64,000 bases of DNA from Haemaphysalis longicornis (GCA_013339765.2 CM023449.1:36038353-36102352), one strand, 5' to 3'. Shown: positions 25,401 through 33,711, counted from the stretch's first letter. Notes: generated from the letters alone by a model not told the origin. Numbers and translations: made by a program.

Positions 25401-28400
25401 GCCATTTTCCCCCCTTGTACACTATTTGACATGCGCGAGGACATCAAGCGCGTCATATGGGAATGTGCGCAGTATTCTGCATTTAGAACGCTCCTCTTAA
25501 TGTCCTTGGGCCATTCTATCTCTGAAATGTTGAAACTAAGTGACGCGTTAGGTCCCTGGTCAGATTCTAAACGAGCACCCCACGCGAAAAAAGCTCTATT
25601 GACTTTTCAGCGAAGTATAGGACTTAATCAGTGTTTCTAAACAAATTTACGCAAGCACGCACATCATCATCATATTCATCACGATCATATATCAGTCATT
25701 TTTTATACCTATGGGGTAGCATGCTGGGTGCCTTTTCCAGGATAACCTTGGTGGTGGTAAGTTATTATGAAAGCAGGGAAGAGAAAATAACAGGGGGTAT
25801 TGTTGAACTCAACGGGGAGTTCACCCTCATACAACCCCGTCCAGGGAAGGGAAGGGGGTTTCAAAGGATAGGAAGAGAGAGAGAGGGAAGAGGGAGGTGA
25901 GTGGGGCACAGTTTATATCGCGTTCGTCTCGTCCAAGGCTCGACGGCTACAAACGATGCACTAGTCCTGTCACAACCAGAAAGTTGAGGAGGTGCTGGAA
26001 GACCTCCCGTCGGAAGGCGTCCGGACCCGTTGGGAACAGGAAGACTTCCAGCTTGTGGCTTGGTGCACCGAGTCGCTGGAGGGCTGCCCGGAGTTCCTTG
26101 CCAGTGCCATTAAAGACGACTCTCTCTCTCGCAGAGCCCTGCAGCGTTGGCAAGTACTACGTGCGCACCTACGACAACGTGAGCTTCCCCCTGGCCGTGA
26201 AGCCCAACTGCGAGTACCTGGCCACCAGCGACTGTAGCAACAAGCACGACTTCGCCGTCGTCGTCAAGCCTCTGGACCTCACTGTCGGAACCAAGGTATG
26301 GAACCGCATGTCCACAAGTTCCAGCAGAGGAGTTCGCCTGGGGCGACATCCTCCGTTTGCCCGCTTAAAAATGTCCATTTAGCGCCCGTTTCAGTCGTGA
26401 CGTAAGTGAACTTGCGAGGCTTCTAGCCAATGACGTACGCAGAAACAGACGCCGCGCCTTGCTTGTGCTGCGTCACCCCCGACTGTCTGCTTTTAGCCAT
26501 TGAGGGCTCGCTGGGAACGAACACTTTGAAACGGGCGTGACATGGATTAAAAGTGAGAATTCCGCCCGTGGTCTGAGTTGTTACCATAGAAAAAACAGGG
26601 ATTACGGCTCTGTGCTTCGTCGTACCATGCGGTGATTCCAACGGGGTCTGTGCTACGTCCTAGGCGCCGCAGCACTGCTTCCGGTGTGATGGGGAGGCAT
26701 AGTGTTATTATGCACAAGGCGCATCGACTGCACAGAAATGAATAGCACATGGCAATGGCTTTCCATTAATTTTGCATTCTATGCAAGGCCCCTTATGCCG
26801 CAAATGAGCAGGGCTTAAAGGGGGAAAATACTAACTTGTGCACGCAACATGTGGACAAAACTTGGTAAAACAGTGGAAATGACCACCAAAAACATTGTCA
26901 CCTTCAGTGTTGTAAGGGCATTTTTTAGTTAGCACAATCGAAGACATTATTACAGCTAACAGATATTAGATGTGTCAATGTTTTCCCTCGTACGTTGAAC
27001 ATGATGTTCGTAAAAAATAGAAGCATGTTACGACTTTAGAGGTTTGTCGAAAACGAAGAAGCTATAAGCATTTTGCTTCTGTCCGCGCCCTATTCAGGCC
27101 ATCCAGAACGGTTTTCTTGTAGATATGGTTAAAGCGATAGCATTTAAAGTTCCTTGTGATGGAAAATAACTCAAACAACAACTTAGGTTGATAATCGATC
27201 GATTAACCCCATATTTAAAGCACCCAGCGACAACAGTTTCCTCTAGTGACAAGTGCAGTTAGAAATACTACCTCACTGTTTAGGTCTCTGCTCTACTTAG
27301 GTGTCATTCTGACAGGATGGCTTAGACTGAGGCGCGGTATTCATGATACAAGAAAGCAGGCCTCACTTACGGCACTTGGTCATGGGTCAACAGGAGCGTT
27401 TCTGACGTCCTATGTGCATCGTGCTGCCCTCTGCAGAGTCTCCGCGTCCAGCTTGGTGAAACCGTGGTGGAGCTGCCGCCTCCCGACCTTTACAAGGCCG
27501 AGGTTATGGTCACCGTGAACGGCACCCTGTTCGTGGCCAACGCCACCCAGGACCTCGTCCTGACCTACAAGTGGGACCGCAAACTCCTCCTCACGGTGTA
27601 CCCCACCAGCGGACCCCACGACCCGCCAGTTGTCGAGCTCACCAACACGCTCAAGACCTTCAAGCTCCTGTTCGACGGTGTCAACTTCTTCGTCTGGGTC
27701 AGTTTCTTCATCCACGCCCCCGGCTATTGTTCTTTACTAAAACGTAACCCTTGTTAGTGCGGTTCGACAGCAGGCAGGAGATGCTATTAATGATTCGAAC
27801 TCTCTTATGCTGACAATCTCAATTTCCCTTTCAGTAAAAGAAAGAAAAGAAGAAAGAACCAAATACGACGTGTCGATTTTTAATATGTAAGGCGAGGCTG
27901 GACGCCTGCCGGTGGTATCGGTTTCTGTATTGAATACTTAAGTAGCATATTGCTACTATTACCTCAGTCGTGGCGGCTACGTATTCGCGTTCTGGGACAG
28001 ACCGGCAATACAATTTTTTCAACCTTTCTCCCACAGGTGAACCCCCTGTACCAGGGCAAGACCTGCGGTCTCTGCAGCAACTTTGACAACGAGCCTTACT
28101 ACGAGTTTGTGACTCCTGCCAACAAGGTTGTGCACAACTTCACCGAGTTCGTGGCCAGCTACGGCTTTGGCCTTCCCGAGTGCAGGGTTCCCCTTGTCAC
28201 GCTGCCTTACCCTCTCCGCTACCTCGAGGAGCTGAGGTACCCCGCGCCGGGCTACAAGGCTGAGGGATATTACCCTAAGGAGCGCAAGCACTCAACAGTG
28301 TACCCTAGCGAGGAGGAGTACCCGAGCGAGCCCAAGTATACGCGCGAGTACCCCAGCCAGCACCACTACCCCAGCCACCACCAGTACCCCAGCCACCACC

Positions 28401-31012
28401 AGTACCCTAGCCACCACCAGTACCCCAGCCAGCACCAGTACCCCAGCCACCACCAGTACCCTAGCCACCACCAATACCCCAGCCACCACCAGTACCCCAG
28501 CCACCACCAGTACCCTAGCCACCACCAGTACCCCAGCCAGCACCAGTACCCCAGCCACCACCAGTACCCCAGCCACCACCAGTACCCTAGCCACCACCAG
28601 TACCCCAGCCACCACCAGTACCCCAGCCACCACCAGTACCCCAGCCACCACCAGTACCCTAGCCACCACCAGTACCCCAGCCAGCACCAGTACCCCAGCC
28701 AGCACCAGTACCCCAGCCACCACCAGTATCCCAGCGAGCATCGCTACCCGTACGAGTCCTTCCTCCACTTTGAAGGTAAACCATCATTTTTTACCGAGAC
28801 ACTGAGATCGCGGCGCCTTCACTGCTGGGCACTGTCTATACTAAATACAAATTCCTTCCAATTACTGTCTCACTTCTGGCAAGTGTTTGCCTACCCAGTG
28901 TATCAGTAAACCCGAACGCCTACCTAAACGCCTTTTAAAGCCATTCGAGGTCAAGTTATAATTCACTGAGGCTTACAACCGTAAACATACTGTTCAGGGT
29001 TATACGCCGGGGATCAGGAGATAAAGAAGGCAATACAGCTAATGTTTCGTCAACAAATTAAGCTAAGGTTTTGTCCACAAATGCAGCTTATGGAATGAAA
29101 CAGTGGCTTGTTACATATCATGTGGTCATTAGCTGAAAAATAATTGAATGGTAGCTACGATAAATTTTAGAATTTAAAACAGCGAAGAAAATTACGGATG
29201 TTCATTATTTTATGTAAAACAACTTCTATTTTTTCTCGGGTACTAAAATCTCGCAGCATGAACCATGTTAGGTTCACAGACATCAAACAATTTATTTAGC
29301 AACAAATGAAGCTTGTGCTCTTACACAAGCGTTTTATTCCGAATCTAGGTAGTAGCTTCTGACACCACGTGCCAAGAAAGGCAGGGACTTGACCCCGACA
29401 ATTAGACGAAGCACTACGCTATCCTGACTTTCTACCAAAGTAGGTTGCCTTAGCGTAAGCGGATTGATTGATTGATTGTAGGGTTTAACGCGCCGACGCA
29501 ACGCAGGCGATGAGGCGCGCCGTAGTGGAGGGCTCCGGATTAATTTTGACCACCTGGGGATCTTTGACGTGCGCCGAAATCTCGTACACACGGGCGTTTT
29601 TGCTTTTCGCCTCCACCAGAAAAGCGGCCTCCGCGGCCGGGAATCGAACCGACGTCTTTTTTTAATGGCGTAAGCGGACGCCATTAAACTATCTTTACAA
29701 CCGCAACACTACTACACCCAAACTGTCAAGCCTTGCTATCTTTCAGTTGAAAACATATTCTCACATCTTTACTGAATATTTGCTGTATCTCTGCCTAGAT
29801 ATCACTATATTTACCAAAGCTTACATAAAGATCAGGACAAAATAGCCATTCGGTAAACCGAATTGTTTCTTTGGTCAAATCTTACTGTTGCATACCTCGC
29901 TTGGAAGATGGCGTAACAAAATAAGCAATGCAAGAAAGTGCTCGCAAAGGTAGAACAACAAGGTTTGCTCTAGGCTTCTACTGATCCGACAAATTATTAA
30001 ATTCGATTTGAACCGGAGAAAACCAAAACAAAAGATTCTGTGGAAGCACTTTTATCCCAGACCTCCCACATTGGGTAATATATAGTAGGTGGAGCTGTCT
30101 TGCACTTGTATTACCAAGACTCGTGCAGCCGTATTTCGCACTCCGGAATAAAAAAGTTGTTCTCAACCTTCACGCAGTTAGTTCTTCGAAGTCCTGATCG
30201 TGCGAACGAAAGTTTGACATCCACCTCAATGCAGCCATACGGCTACAGAGGAAAGCTATACAGCTTTCTGAGAAACTTCGCAGTTGAAAAATTCACCCTG
30301 GTCCAGGATTCTAACCTGGGACCACCACTTAACCGAAGCAGTCGCTCTACCAACTGAGCTAACCAGGAGGCTAGTCCTTTGTAGCGCGAGAGCAAATTGA
30401 TCAACAACTCGAAGTGATGGGCAGGTGTTAATCGACCAGACGTAGGGGAAATCCCCAAGGTGGAGTAAGTTTCTGCGAAGGACAAGGACAATTTTTTTTC
30501 AACCGCAAAGTTTCTCAGAACGCTCTATAGCGTTCCTTTGTAGCCGTATTGCTGCATTGACGTGGATGTCAAACTTTCCTTCGCAGAAACTTACTCTACC
30601 TTGGGGATTTCCCCTAAATCTGGTCGATTAAGTCCTGTTCATGTTGAAATGCACTACTGCCTTCAGAAATGTCTGTCTTGGTAACGAGAGTGAAGCGGTG
30701 ACGTGTCGTCGTGCCGTTGTGTGCGCAGAGAGCAAGTGCTTCCAGAACCGCACCATCCTGCGCGACCGCAAGGGCGAGGTCTGCTTCAGCGTCTTCCCCG
30801 TGCCCACGTGCAAGAGCGAGTGCCGCAAGACCCAGGGCAGCTCCCAGCTGACCGTGGGCTTCACCTGCCTGAACCGCAAGCACCCCGAGCTCAAGGAATG
30901 GACCCGCAAGGTCCGCGAGCTCGGCACCCTCGGCGTCCTTCCGTCCACTTACCCGGTCACGCTTGAGGAGAAGGTGCGCGTGCCCGAGAAGTGCGAGCCC
31001 GTCGAAATCTGA
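1..31012 (+). CDS. Vg: Vitellogenin (large lipid transfer protein family), 3' 22 exons, 5'-partial
   Basis: The coding exons are 1-116, 613-1106, 1963-2131, 3563-3844, 4497-4736, 7005-7222, 8063-8154, 8721-8845, 10123-10287, 11977-12094, 13738-13978, 15003-15297, 16605-16814, 18655-18839, 20874-21102, 22062-22199, 23186-23380, 23918-24215, 26135-26295, 27437-27697, 28037-28775 and 30729-31012. Every junction is GT-AG and every phase joins without a break, giving 1750 residues plus TGA from base 3. The order is lipovitellin N-sheet/helical region, beta-sheet region, a basic RXXR cluster, a vWD domain with a CGLCSNF motif, a YPSHHQ repeat and a Cys-rich tail. This is vitellogenin architecture; tick vitellogenins are about 1850 residues, so roughly the first 100 (signal peptide and start of the N-sheet) lie upstream. 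Known role: secreted yolk precursor made in fat body, gut and ovary, carrying lipid and, in ticks, haem. Third positions are very G/C-rich, typical of a highly expressed gene. The haem-carrying paralogue hemelipoglycoprotein is the main alternative; length and the vWD/repeat tail favour vitellogenin. Confidence 0.93.
117..612 (+). other. Vitellogenin intron, no recognisable insertion
   Basis: It runs from donor GTGCGT to an acceptor preceded by a long pyrimidine tract of CTTCCTCC repeats. The interior is A/T-rich, and I see no coding or repeat signature. Confidence 0.7.
1262..1775 (+). mobile_element. RTE-type LINE 3' fragment in a vitellogenin intron
   Basis: The open frame at 1249-1584 carries a non-LTR reverse transcriptase C-terminus: a YGAETW motif, QRAMERKMIG, then WTWAGHVMRRQDNRW. 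These are the hallmark tail motifs of RTE-like LINEs. Coding similarity continues in other frames to about 1735 (sequence matching IPREGKR and DDIKKF in the copy at 10.4 kb), so the frame is broken. It ends near a short TGATGA repeat at 1757-1771, and RTE elements typically end in such microsatellites. It is a dead 5'-truncated copy. Confidence 0.8.
2243..2716 (-). mobile_element. tRNA-derived composite SINE, copy 1
   Basis: Read on the minus strand, bases 2398-2300 contain a tRNA-like head: box A TAGCCCAATRRGTAAGACG and box B GGCTCGAATCC. The same arrangement, followed by the same 270-bp segment, recurs at 18873-19538. A GGAGTACC-CCTAGGACC segment occurs on both sides of the tRNA-like head. 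The element ends in a T-run at about 2701-2712. The family name is not known to me. Confidence 0.7.
2990..3165 (-). mobile_element. Ruka-like SINE, old degenerate copy
   Basis: The segment matches the body of the younger copies at 39.9 and 57.5 kb (GAGGCG-GCCGTAG-GGAGG, then GACCACCT, GTGCCGAAATCTCG, CACACGGG, CAGAAAAGCGGCC). Many substitutions and the loss of the tRNA-like head indicate an old insertion. Confidence 0.65.
4755..5125. repeat. TAGTAA-rich segment with 10-bp terminal inverted repeats
   Basis: The segment is bounded by AAAAAGGTCG at 4755-4764 and its inverted complement CGACCTTTTT at 5116-5125. The interior is unusually rich in TTAGTAAC, ACTAGT and TACTACC words. This could be a small non-autonomous DNA element, but only one copy is visible and the inverted repeats are short. 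Confidence 0.4.
5540..6130 (-). mobile_element. Penelope-like element C-terminal fragment with GIY-YIG endonuclease
   Basis: The minus-strand frame 5548-5865 reads YQIPWDCGKVYIGQTGRRVNER. This is the GIY-YIG endonuclease of Penelope-like retroelements, with the usual Arg and the HCKDYHG zinc-ligand-like segment downstream. The same frame continues upstream to about 6000 with KRPKTCDKKHAKPF and VPFVFSVPLELGTLC, the linker between reverse transcriptase and endonuclease. The reverse transcriptase itself is missing, so this is a truncated copy in a vitellogenin intron. Confidence 0.85.
7521..7620 (-). repeat. Probable LINE 3' tail
   Basis: On the minus strand the sequence ends AATAAAGTTTTTTTCTCC with further CTCCTCC repeats. 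A related tail lies at 48143-48220 on the same strand. This looks like the 3' end of a retroelement family; no coding part remains. Confidence 0.4.
8839..8915 (+). repeat. Tandem copies of an exon-intron donor junction
   Basis: The 3' end of the eighth in-window exon, TCCTTGAG/GTTAGT, is followed by three more copies of CCTTGAGGTTGGT with GT dinucleotides at 8871, 8884 and 8904. The first donor (8846) keeps the reading frame. The others lie 25, 38 and 58 bp downstream and would all shift it. Confidence 0.8.
9533..9920. mobile_element. 388-bp TIR element with internal repeats, copy 1
   Basis: It is bounded by AACACGAAAGT at 9533-9543 and its inverse ACTTTCGTGTT at 9910-9920. Inside, an about 85-bp segment containing GACGGATATGACGT and CACTTTCGTGTTAAAA is repeated twice. 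A second copy lies at 31156-31547. No coding capacity is seen, consistent with a MITE-like element. Confidence 0.7.
10383..10689 (-). mobile_element. RTE-type LINE 3' fragment, antisense, with (ATG)n tail
   Basis: The minus-strand frame 10436-10633 begins MRRQDNRWSLR and continues IPREGKR-DRGRQKVRWADDIKKF, the same reverse transcriptase tail as at 1.3-1.7 kb but in the opposite orientation. The element ends in a long ATG/CAT microsatellite at 10383-10429. Confidence 0.85.
10690..11332 (+). mobile_element. Jockey/CR1-like LINE 3' fragment
   Basis: A frame from about 10700 reads LLAYKTYIRLRLEYASVVWSP, then a TAA, then LERIQRLAQRFI and SVTDMLNSCNLESLEIRRLK. This is the conserved reverse transcriptase C-terminal block of Jockey/CR1-type LINEs. 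A second break occurs after TDIFR, and the element ends in ATCAATAAATAAAAAAAAAT at 11307-11326. It lies directly against the antisense RTE fragment. Confidence 0.85.
12229..12690 (+). repeat. Eight-unit minisatellite of 56-70 bp in a vitellogenin intron
   Basis: Units start CCCTCCCTAGCTTGTCTTAT and continue with GCCATTGCCCGAAATCCACT. Most are 56 bp; two are 70 bp because an inner 14-bp CCACTGCCCGAAAT segment is present once more. Units differ by several substitutions each. Confidence 0.85.
15648..16494. mobile_element. TTAAAGGGGCC TIR element, copy A (847 bp)
   Basis: The left end reads TTAAAGGGGCCCATGAAGAG and the right end, inverted, reads TTAAAGGAGCCATGAAGACA; similarity continues through ATACAAGTTTG. 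Related copies lie at 38257-39161 and from 63653 to the window end. No transposase frame is seen. Ends within TTAA would fit a TTAA or TA target site, but this is not resolved. Confidence 0.75.
18784..18816 (+). other. Candidate subtilisin/furin-type processing site in vitellogenin
   Basis: The encoded segment is SRKTERRRFR at about residues 964-973 of the in-window protein. RRFR satisfies the minimal RXXR rule and sits in a cluster of six basic residues just after an acidic Ser/Glu stretch. Vitellogenins of arthropods are cut by subtilisin-like convertases at RXXR sites into large and small subunits, and this position near the middle of the chain would give two subunits of comparable size. 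Cleavage itself is an inference. Confidence 0.5.
18873..19538 (-). mobile_element. tRNA-derived composite SINE, copy 2, split by a retroelement tail
   Basis: The segment matches 2243-2716, including tRNA boxes A (TAGCCCAATGGGTAAGACG) and B (GGCTCGAATCC) on the minus strand. Between 19034 and about 19224 it is interrupted by a minus-strand segment whose 3' end reads AATAAAGAAAAAAAA. Copy 1 has no such insert and so shows the empty site. Confidence 0.75.
22302..22719. mobile_element. 418-bp TIR element in a vitellogenin intron
   Basis: The left end TACCATATTTTCGCGCGTA matches the inverted right end TACCGTATTGTCGCGCGTA, followed on both sides by GAACC/TAACCCG. There is no coding capacity, so it is a non-autonomous DNA element. 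Confidence 0.7.
24345..24944 (+). repeat. Approximately 300-bp direct duplication with TCTAC-rich minisatellite cores
   Basis: Both halves (24345-24645 and 24673-24944) start AGCTTGATTTCGCGCAACAG and run through TCTACCTTCTACTCTACGTT repeats to CACATTGTCCACAGACTGCC. A short extra copy of the starting segment lies between them. It is in the intron after exon 23918-24215. Confidence 0.85.
25370..25640 (+). mobile_element. I-clade-like LINE C-terminal remnant
   Basis: The frame ends MREDIKRVIWECAQYSAFR, LGPWSDSKRAPHAKKALL and FQRSIGLNQCF before the stop. This is the pattern (C..C, HxxxxC, GPW, ALLxF, xxTGL) at the end of RNase H-bearing I/Jockey-type LINEs. Only the last 90 or so codons remain. 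Confidence 0.6.
25947..26120 (-). mobile_element. Antisense LINE C-terminal remnant next to a splice acceptor
   Basis: The minus-strand frame reads GKELRAALQRLG, then EVFQHLLNFLVVTGLVHRL and a stop, like the end of I-type LINE proteins. Its upstream end lies within about 15 bp of the CTCTCTCTCGCAG acceptor of exon 26135-26295. Confidence 0.5.
26135..28175 (+). other. Exons for the von Willebrand factor type D domain of vitellogenin
   Basis: The domain spans exons 26135-26295, 27437-27697 and the start of 28037-28775, about residues 1270-1460. It begins with QPCSVGKYYV, contains paired Cys (NCEYLATSDC) and reaches the family motif as TCGLCSNFDNE at about residues 1419-1429. In most vitellogenins the equivalent motif is GLCG or GICG; here the final Gly is Ser. 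The vWD domain stabilises the folded yolk precursor and has been implicated in multimerisation. Confidence 0.85.
28349..28744 (+). repeat. 22 x 18-bp in-frame tandem repeat coding for YPSHHQ units
   Basis: Twenty-two contiguous 18-bp units of the type TACCCCAGCCACCACCAG encode YPSHHQ (16), YPSQHQ (4), YPSQHH (1) and a final YPSEHR (1). The array lies after the vWD domain in exon 28037-28775. Upstream units (YPSEEE, YPSEPK) look like decayed relatives. It adds 132 residues with about 40 His. Expansion by unequal exchange is the likely origin. Confidence 0.95.
29464..29667 (-). mobile_element. Ruka-like SINE, head-truncated, with 11-bp target duplication
   Basis: It has the same body as the copies at 39.9 and 57.5 kb, reading from a GATT-repeat tail to GGCCGGGAATCGAACC (box B complement). 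It is flanked by GCGTAAGCGGA at 29453-29463 and 29668-29678. The tRNA-like head is cut short after box B. Confidence 0.85.
30205..30630. repeat. tRNA-derived SINE in an inverted-repeat mosaic
   Basis: On the minus strand, 30366-30291 is a tRNA-like head (TAGCTCAGTTGGTAGAGCG box A, GGTTAGAATCC box B) whose acceptor-like arms TCCTGGT/ACCAGGG pair. Its body (30205-30290) recurs inverted at 30490-30575. A tail segment (TCTGCGAAGG through GGGGAAATCCCCAAGG) at about 30425-30480 recurs inverted at 30576-30630. The anticodon arm does not fold, so it is not a working tRNA. Confidence 0.65.
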
Positions 31013-31100
31013 GCCCCCAACCCTCTGCTAGAATAAGCAAACGAGGCCCCAGAAGGCCTCACGCCCTCTTGTTGAATAAACACCTTACAACAATTTTACC
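31013..31100 (+). terminator. Vitellogenin 3' UTR and poly(A) signal
   Basis: A canonical AATAAA lies at 31075-31080, 63 bp after the stop codon and followed by a CACCTTACAA stretch. This implies a 3' UTR of only about 90 bases, normal for arthropod vitellogenins. Confidence 0.8.
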
Positions 31101-31155
31101 TGCTGTGTTGTTTTGCTGAAAAAAACTCTGATTCCACTGTCGTAGGAAACGGTGA

Positions 31156-31547
31156 AACACGAAAGTGAAATGTGCCGCATAATCTGCAGCTGACCATGAT
31201 TTGCGGGTCGGCGCCTGTCTTGTGAATGTGCTTGCAGAGTGACGTCCTGCTGGCGGGTCGCTTCGGCAAAGGTGTACTGGCGTCATTTCCATGACGGATA
31301 TTACGTCAGGGAAACCTTGGTGTATCCCGGTGTAAAACACTTTCGTGTTAAAATATAAAACCCGAAAACGAACAACCCTAAGTATAACATACTCTTTAGT
31401 ACTAAGGGTTGCTTCCCCGCAAGAAGACGCTGTGTGCAGGGGTGCACCCTCTACAGGCCGCTTGCTTCATTGTACTGGCGTCCTTTCCGAGACGGATATG
31501 ACGTTTGTCAAATCCTGGTGTATCCAGGAATAACACACTTTCATGTT
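31156..31547. mobile_element. 392-bp TIR element with internal repeats, copy 2
   Basis: The left end AACACGAAAGT (31156-31166) and the right end ACTTTCATGTT (31537-31547, one mismatch) match the element at 9533-9920, including the duplicated inner GACGGATAT segment. It starts less than 80 bp past the vitellogenin poly(A) signal. Confidence 0.7.
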
Positions 31548-31649
31548 AAAAACTGACTAATTTGAGCTAAATGATCTGGGAGTGGTCCCTGATTCCAGGA
31601 GAGCATGTGACAACTGTGCTGTCTTAGCCCTGGAAACCAGAGATATCTG

Positions 31650-32040
31650 GGCATCCAAGCTAGATCCATTACTTTACAACGACCGGCGTCATACAGCGGC
31701 TGTAACCGGACCACCTGAGTGACTGATGTACCCGGACTGTCTTTGCCTTTTTTTTTATTCTTGACCAGTTCTCTATATTACTCTGCTCTATAATTTCAGT
31801 CCCCTCTACTTCCCCTTCCCCGCATTAGGTTGTATAGACGGCTATAACACTGCGCTGTACGAACCCGCTTTCTCCACAATTTTTAATCATGTCATCCCTC
31901 CGCCAAGTTCCTGCGTCTTCTACAGAACTCAATCCTAAAACCACAAGTTCTTAGCCCCTGTTCCGCAGCCCCGCACCTCGGTTGCCATCCGCCTTACCCT
32001 GGCGGTCTGCGGATTTTCCATTCAATTCCCTAGCAATGCA
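31650..32040 (+). repeat. Intergenic repeat debris, LINE tail
   Basis: The stretch at 31670-31740 (GACCGGCGTCAT, GCAGCGGCTGTAACC, CTGATGTACCCGGACT) matches 58206-58270, which sits after a LINE remnant. The rest is pyrimidine-rich with no gene signature. This shared block may be the outer edge of the segmental duplication. Confidence 0.5.
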
Positions 32041-32349
32041 CGCAGATAAAGTTTTCCGTAGTGGGCTATACGGCCACAATTAATCAGGTGTACATGGAAA
32101 GGCAGCTATTTTGGCCACAAAATGCCTGCTTCGTGGTATGCGGAAGCAGAACAAGTTTTTTTGCAATGATGCTATGATGGCTACCGTTGTTACACTAGCA
32201 TGCCCTTAATGGCGGGAAAATTGACTGGGTTTACGTGGCACAAAGCAATGATTTAAAGCAGCCAGACACTTAACTTGGTACCAGAGGCTTTCTAGGGCAG
32301 TGCATTGACCAATGCAAGAGGCGAAATGAACTCACCGTGAAGTGAAGTA

Positions 32350-33615
32350 CAGTTAAGCCTGGATATAATGAAGTTGACAAAACTTTGCATTTTTTTTCGT
32401 TGCATTCAGGTCTTCGTTACACGCAGGTTTCGAGTTTAAAGCTCGCGGGAATGAAGCAGAAACGAAACGAATATGCTAGGCATCAGTGATGCTGAACTCA
32501 CCCTGTTCAAGGATATATTTCACACCGAAAAACTGCGTACTACACGGCTCCTGAATTCACAAACGTAACTAAGCATCACTTTTGCTTTTTGATACTTTTC
32601 GGTTCCTGAAAGCGTTTCAGGAACCAAACGGATAGTGCTGAACGGGCACCTTTTCGCGAACTTCATGCTCTTTTCTGTAGTCAAAATTCTTGAAGGGATG
32701 CTAGCTAGGACACTGTACCGGGCGGTAGCGTTCTTCTTTCTCGCATGCGGAGACGGCATTTAAATTGCGAGCTTGTCTTCAAAAAAATTTACACCATCTT
32801 CCCGCGAGGGAACCATGGGGTAGATGCAACGCATCGGGGATTGCCGTTGCGTTTCCGTTATGTTAGCGATGTCAGCGTGTGGATTGCTGTTGTGTATCCT
32901 ATCTACGCAGCATGTTCACCCCCGATGCATCGCATCTACCCCATGGTTCCCCTCGCGGGAAGATGGTGTAAATTTTTACCGAGCGCAAGCTGCGCACAGC
33001 TTGCACGGACAGCTGGCTAACGCACAGCTGGCTAACGCACAGCTGGCACCGGACAGCGAGCGCAGCCGAGCGCAAGCTGCGCGCTGACCGCGCTGACGCA
33101 CAGATGGCGCTGCGGTGAGAGCGGCGGAGCGCGCAGCTCCCGCAGCGAGGAGAATGGGGGAGGGATGCGGACTACGCCGCGACAACGACGCGGGACAAGG
33201 CGAGTTAAAGAGATGCATTGCATCTAATACAAATCTGTTCGTCTTCAGACAGCAGAAATCATGCGCGACCCCACAACGCAGATATCAGGGGACGAACGCG
33301 ACAACACGCCGACAGGCAGGCATAGCACCTGACGACACCGCAATCACACGTGGAAACGCACGAAAGATTGCGGTGCTGATGAAAATTCGCCAAACTAGTG
33401 CATTTCGCCAGCCAATTTTTCGGAAGGGCAAGACACCTCGAGTCATCAGCGTATGCGAATTCGTTGTATCACATCCGGGTTGACCGTCGCAACTCCTTCG
33501 TTACATAAAAGTCGCAAACACATAGGCTTCAATGAAGGTGGAAATTGGCAATTGAAAAACTTCGTTAAATCCAGGACTTCGTTACATGGAGGTTTGTTCC
33601 ATCGAGGTTTACCTG
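32350..33615. mobile_element. pogo/Tigger-like TIR element with TA target duplication
   Basis: The ends read CAGTTAAGCCTGGATATAAT and, inverted, CAGGTAAACCTCGATGGAAC, each flanked by TA. The sister duplicate has a single TATAGTAGCACTG-type site near 59384 with no insert. No transposase frame is seen in the 1266 bp, so it is non-autonomous. Assignment to pogo/Tigger rests on CAG ends plus TA only. Confidence 0.65.
32781..32977. mobile_element. Nested MITE with long inverted repeats
   Basis: The left arm, AAATTTACACCATCTTCCCG through GGTAGATGC and CGATGCATCG-like sequence, recurs inverted up to 32977; arms of about 60 bp differ at a few sites. It lies wholly inside the element at 32350-33615. 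A related end (GGGAAGATGGTGTAATTTT) occurs at about 59047-59065. Confidence 0.7.
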
Positions 33616-33711
33616 TAGTAGCATTGTCCAGGATACAGCATGGTACCAAACGCACTTGAAAGAGGTTGCGATAAATATTCAACCAATACAAGTAGGCCAG
33701 TTGGAATTTTT

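Noticed and set aside
28292..28768. 158-codon minus-strand frame of VLVVAGV repeats
   Set aside because: It is the antisense of the YPSHHQ coding array; the repetitive 18-bp unit leaves that frame free of stops.
30291..30366. Possible tRNA gene on the minus strand
   Set aside because: The acceptor, D and T arms pair, but the anticodon arm does not, the T loop is altered (TTAGAAT), and it is joined to a repeated body, so it is a SINE head.
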